A stretch of DNA of 64,000 nucleotides from CAVVST01 sp963750995 (GTDB lineage Bacteria > Acidobacteriota > Vicinamibacteria > Vicinamibacterales > UBA2999), in assembly GCA_963750995.1 (NCBI GenBank), contig CAVVST010000006.1, positions 62,001 through 126,000 on the forward strand. Reading direction: 5' to 3'. Numbering within the stretch: position 1 is the first letter of the stretch; every line of letters begins with the position of its first letter. Positions 61,263 through 64,000 of this stretch are shown here, in pieces. The notes beneath the pieces are model-generated. The model was not told the DNA's origin. It made no database searches and saw only the letters and a list, made by a program, of their open reading frames with translations. The translations under genes were made by a program, and so were the position numbers.

Positions 61263-62171
61263 CTAAAGGATCCCTTTGCCGAGCGCGGACAGCGCCAGTT
61301 CGGTGGCGAACTCCGCGGTGGTGTTGCGGATGTCGAGCGTCGGGTTGACCTCGACCAGATCGAGTGCGACCAGACGGCGCGAATCGGCGACCAGTTCCAT
61401 CACCATGTGGGCCTCGCGATAATCGAGGCCGCCCTTGACCGGCGTCCCTACGCCGGGTGCGATCGCCGGATCGCAGACGTCCATGTCGAAGGAGACGTGC
61501 AGGCCCCCGGTTCCGTCGGCGGCGAGAGCAATCGCGCGCTCCGCAACTCTGGCGATGCCGTCGCGGTCGATGTCCTTCATGGTGAAGACGTGGACGCCCG
61601 ACTCGCGGATCCGCGCCTTCTCCTTCTCGTCGAGATTGCGGATGCCGACCAGCACGGTATGCGCCGGCAGGACCGAAGGGGTCGATCCGATCGCCGCCAG
61701 TTCCGAGGGTTCATTGCCGAGCAGCGCCGCGAGCGGCATGCCGTGCACATTGCCGCTGGTCGTGGTTTCGGGCGTGTTCATGTCGCCGTGAGCGTCGACC
61801 CATATCAGCCCGAGCGGCCGCGACGCGGTGCGGCGAATCCAGGCGGCACTGGCGGCAACCGACCCCGCCGCCAGGCTGTGATCGCCGCCAAGGACGACCG
61901 GCAGTGCATCGGCCTCCAGCGCCTTCAGCGAGACGTCGTAGAGCCGCCGACACACCCTGGCAATCTCGCCGATGTACTTCTTCCGCTCGTCGGCGGGCTT
62001 CTGTGTTTCGGGAATCGGCGCCGGCAGGTCGCCGTTGTCGACGACCTGGTAGCCGAGTGCCGCAATGCGGTCGCCGATGCCGGCGATGCGAAACGCCGAC
62101 GGTCCCATGTCGACGCCGCGGCGGCCGCCGCCGAGGTCGAGCGGCACTCCGATGATGTGAACGGGCTTCAC
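61263..62171 (-). CDS. rocF: Arginase
   Basis: 302 residues. Manganese-binding motifs: VVLGGDHSLAAGS, LIWVDAHGDMNTPET (with SGNVHGMPLAALLG) and GLHVSFDMDVCDPAIAPGVGTPVKGGL, the standard arginase set; the SGNxHGMP motif separates arginase from agmatinase. Converts arginine to ornithine and urea in the cytoplasm. Its start overlaps the stop of the O-methyltransferase gene by 4 bases. Confidence 0.95.
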   Translation of the reverse strand: MKPVHIIGVPLDLGGGRRGVDMGPSAFRIAGIGDRIAALGYQVVDNGDLPAPIPETQKPADERKKYIGEIARVCRRLYDVSLKALEADALPVVLGGDHSLAAGSVAASAAWIRRTASRPLGLIWVDAHGDMNTPETTTSGNVHGMPLAALLGNEPSELAAIGSTPSVLPAHTVLVGIRNLDEKEKARIRESGVHVFTMKDIDRDGIARVAERAIALAADGTGGLHVSFDMDVCDPAIAPGVGTPVKGGLDYREAHMVMELVADSRRLVALDLVEVNPTLDIRNTTAEFATELALSALGKGIL

Positions 62172-62803
62172 TTCGTCTTGTAGGACACCGACATGCCCTC
62201 GCCCGACGGCGACACGATCGTCGTGTAGAGCGCCGGGTGGGTGAGGATGGTCCGGAGGAACGGCTCCATCTCGTTCTTCTTGTTGACGACGTTGTGCGCC
62301 ACGAACACGCCGCCGGCGTTCAGCCGCGGGTAGACCATGTCGAAGAACTTCTTGTAGTCAGGCTTCCAGGCATCGAGAAAGACGAGATCGAAACCGCCGG
62401 CCAGCTTTGGAATCTCGGCGAACGCGTCGCCATGGACAACGCGGACGACATCGGCGACGCCCGCCTTGCGGACGTTGTCTGCCGCCTCCCTCGCCCGCTG
62501 CGGGTCGTACTCGATCGCCACGACGCGACCTCCGGTCTCGCGCGCGCCGAGCCCGAGCCAGATCCCGCTGTAGCCGCTCGCGGCGCCGATCTCGAGGATC
62601 GATTTCGCGCCGCGCGTGGCGACGAGTACGCGCAGAAACCGGCCGTCCTCTTCCGATACCGCCAGCAGCCCCTTGTCCGCCGCCTTGATCGCGCGCAGCA
62701 CCGATTCGATCTGCGGCGTGACCGCGCCTCCCGGACGCGACGTCTGCGCGGCGATCGTGGCTCCCAGAACCAGGTACGTCACACAGCAGGCGAGAGCGCG
62801 CAT
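62168..62803 (-). CDS. O-methyltransferase with N-terminal signal
   Basis: 211 residues. N-terminal helix (LACCVTYLVLGATIAAQ) looks like a signal peptide. The rest is a class I/COMT-type fold: GAKSILEIGAASGYSGIWLGLG, RVVAIEYDPQRAREAADNVRKAG, FDLVFLDAWKPDYKKFFDMVYPRL with the metal-binding Asp, and GGVFVAHNVVNKKNEM with the family's second Asp replaced by the HN pair. TAGAAT lies 6 bases before the start. Translationally coupled to arginase. Confidence 0.82.
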   Translation of the reverse strand: MRALACCVTYLVLGATIAAQTSRPGGAVTPQIESVLRAIKAADKGLLAVSEEDGRFLRVLVATRGAKSILEIGAASGYSGIWLGLGARETGGRVVAIEYDPQRAREAADNVRKAGVADVVRVVHGDAFAEIPKLAGGFDLVFLDAWKPDYKKFFDMVYPRLNAGGVFVAHNVVNKKNEMEPFLRTILTHPALYTTIVSPSGEGMSVSYKTK

Positions 62804-62809
62804 GCTCGG

Positions 62810-62815
62810 ATTCTA
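62810..62815 (-). promoter_or_regulatory. -10 box (TAGAAT), leaderless
   Basis: On the minus strand TAGAAT ends 6 bases before ATG 62803. Confidence 0.5.
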
Positions 62816-62827
62816 CGTCACGCCATC

Positions 62828-62906
62828 AACCACGACGGTCACGATGGCGACGAAGGACGCGAGTCTTGGAAATGGGGTGGTCGCGACCTTCGCGATCGTC
62901 GTGGTT
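62828..62906. repeat. Inverted repeat of degenerate ACGACGGTC-type units
   Basis: AACCACGACG (62828-62837) pairs with CGTCGTGGTT (62897-62906); the inner parts (TCACGATGG... / ...CCTTCGCGA) pair partly. Each arm has short near-repeats of about 8-9 bases. Lies between the protoporphyrinogen oxidase stop and the O-methyltransferase promoter. Confidence 0.55.
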
Positions 62907-64000
62907 TTAGGGGGTTCTGAGGCGGAGAAACTCGGCCGCCCGGGCGGCGGTGTCGCGTCCGTCGGCGATGCAGTCGGGGATGCCGATTGCGCGGAAGCCG
63001 CTGCCGGCCAGGAACATTCCGGGCACCGAGGACAGGCGCTGTTCGATTGCCGTGACACGCTGCAGATGCCCAATCTCGTACTGGGGACTCTGTCGGTGAA
63101 ATCGATAGAGCCGCGTCACGACAGGATCCCCTTCAATGTCCAGCAGGTCGGAGAGGGTTTCACGGGCGATGTCGATCAGCTCATCATCGGATCGTTCGAA
63201 CCGATGCGGATCGCGGCCGCCACCCAGGAACCCGCGAATCAGCGCATGTCCTTCCGGCGCCCGACCGGGCCATTTGGACGTGACCCACGTCGCGGCAAGC
63301 AGCGGGCACGGCTCCACCCGCGGAACCACGAAGCCCGACCCCTTGAGCGGATGGCGAATCTGGTCGCGGCGATATCCCAGGACGACCGTCGCGGTTGACG
63401 CGTAGCGAATGGCGTCGCACAGTCCGGCAAGCGTCGTGTCGAAGGCGCGCAGCAACGCGGCGGCCGCATACGCGGGCACGGCGAGGATCACCGCGCGCGC
63501 CTCGATTGTCTGGGTAGTCGAGCGAACGGCATAGACACTGGCCCGGCCAAGCTCGGTTACGCGCGCCCCGCTCATGACGGTATTCGGCGCGAGTGCCGAC
63601 ACGAGCGTGTCGACGAGTTCGCCGACGCCCCCGGGGAGTGACACGAAGGCCCCGCGTGGTGACGGGGCGATGCGGAGCCCGCGCAACGATCGGAGGACGC
63701 TGCCGCTCTGCCGTTCGGCGTCGAGCAGTCGCGGGAAGAGCGCGCGCATCGACAACCGTTCGGCGTCGCCGGCGTGTATGCCTGCAAGGAGCGGCTCGGC
63801 GAGATAGTCCACCGCTTCGTTGCCGAAACGCCGCCGCACGAACCCCGCGATCGACGCGTCGTCTTCATGACCACGCGGCACGAAGATCTCGGCGGCCATC
63901 CGCAGTTTGCCACCCCAGGTGAAGAGCGACGACCGGGCCAGCGCGCCAACCCTGATCGGAAATCCGAGAAAGGATCCTTCGACGAGCGGCCGCAGCCGGC
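62907..64000 (-). CDS. hemY: Protoporphyrinogen oxidase, N-terminus outside window
   Basis: The frame is open to the end of the window (FPIRVGALARSSL precedes the first internal ATG). About 364 residues are visible: SIAGFVRRRFGNEAVDYLAEPLLAGIHAGDAERLSMRALFP, FVSLPGGVGELVDTL, ARAVILAVPAYAAAALL, SSKW-like VTSKWPGRAPEG, and the C-terminal FAD motif GMFLAGSGFRAIGIPDCIADGRDTAARA. This is the flavin, oxygen-using HemY/HemG-type enzyme of haem synthesis. The N-terminal FAD fold is missing only because of the window edge. Confidence 0.93.
   Translation of the reverse strand, partial: RLRPLVEGSFLGFPIRVGALARSSLFTWGGKLRMAAEIFVPRGHEDDASIAGFVRRRFGNEAVDYLAEPLLAGIHAGDAERLSMRALFPRLLDAERQSGSVLRSLRGLRIAPSPRGAFVSLPGGVGELVDTLVSALAPNTVMSGARVTELGRASVYAVRSTTQTIEARAVILAVPAYAAAALLRAFDTTLAGLCDAIRYASTATVVLGYRRDQIRHPLKGSGFVVPRVEPCPLLAATWVTSKWPGRAPEGHALIRGFLGGGRDPHRFERSDDELIDIARETLSDLLDIEGDPVVTRLYRFHRQSPQYEIGHLQRVTAIEQRLSSVPGMFLAGSGFRAIGIPDCIADGRDTAARAAEFLRLRTP

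Overview
The window is a high-GC (roughly two-thirds G+C), gene-dense chromosome segment. The gene families point to Acidobacteriota, most likely the Vicinamibacteria (old subdivision 6). The evidence is two Oar-like TonB receptors with a carboxypeptidase-regulatory N-terminus, many secreted beta-propellers (two carrying a CxxCH haem motif), several copies of a DUF6152 gene plus a 'WxGDTLVV' secreted protein, a DUF1800/DUF1501 pair, Tat-type flavoproteins, and subtilisins ending in WGENIV hexapeptide repeats. The assignment is inferred from family content, not from a marker gene. I saw no tRNA, rRNA, CRISPR array, integrase or transposase.

Layout. 1-9.8 kb: DUF1800/DUF1501 pair, a porin, a Tat flavoprotein with a small Ig-like partner, a haem-c/propeller protein, an NTF2-like protein. 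9.8-20 kb: a Cys-rich mini-protein, a TIR-membrane-toroid protein, a lipoprotein SGNH esterase, a secreted metallo-beta-lactamase-fold hydrolase, two propellers, two methyltransferases, peptidase T. 20-33 kb: the DUF6152/WxGDTLVV expansion, a TonB receptor, a four-gene operon (hybrid kinase, TIR protein, propeller, PrcB-like) and MgtC. 33-38 kb: RRM protein, rpoZ with a zinc ribbon, a response regulator, bactofilin, FKBP and a cupin. 38-49.4 kb: a signalling block with a hybrid kinase, a degenerate kinase-like protein, an NtrC-type regulator, a TonB receptor and a GGDEF/EAL protein. 49.4-54.8 kb: a tandem duplication of an acetyltransferase + repeat-bearing subtilisin pair. 55-64 kb: an exported methyltransferase, ATP-grasp ligase, zinc peptidase, oligoendopeptidase F, a secreted kinase-like protein, arginase, an O-methyltransferase and protoporphyrinogen oxidase.

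The most interesting system is the duplicated GNAT/subtilisin unit at 49.4-54.8 kb. The two subtilisins have 15 and 17 perfect-period hexapeptide repeats, share an upstream region, and are each preceded (in reading orientation followed) by acetyltransferase genes whose cores differ at only 2 of 535 bases. The duplication also carried a scrap of the neighbouring GGDEF/EAL gene. Two other themes run through the window: hairpins built from short tandem repeats in intergenic regions, and start codons placed 6-9 bases after a TANNNT -10 box (leaderless genes).

Quality caution: at least nine otherwise intact genes are split by single-base indels whose correction restores a family-typical protein. 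I treat these as probable sequencing or assembly errors and annotate the joined gene.
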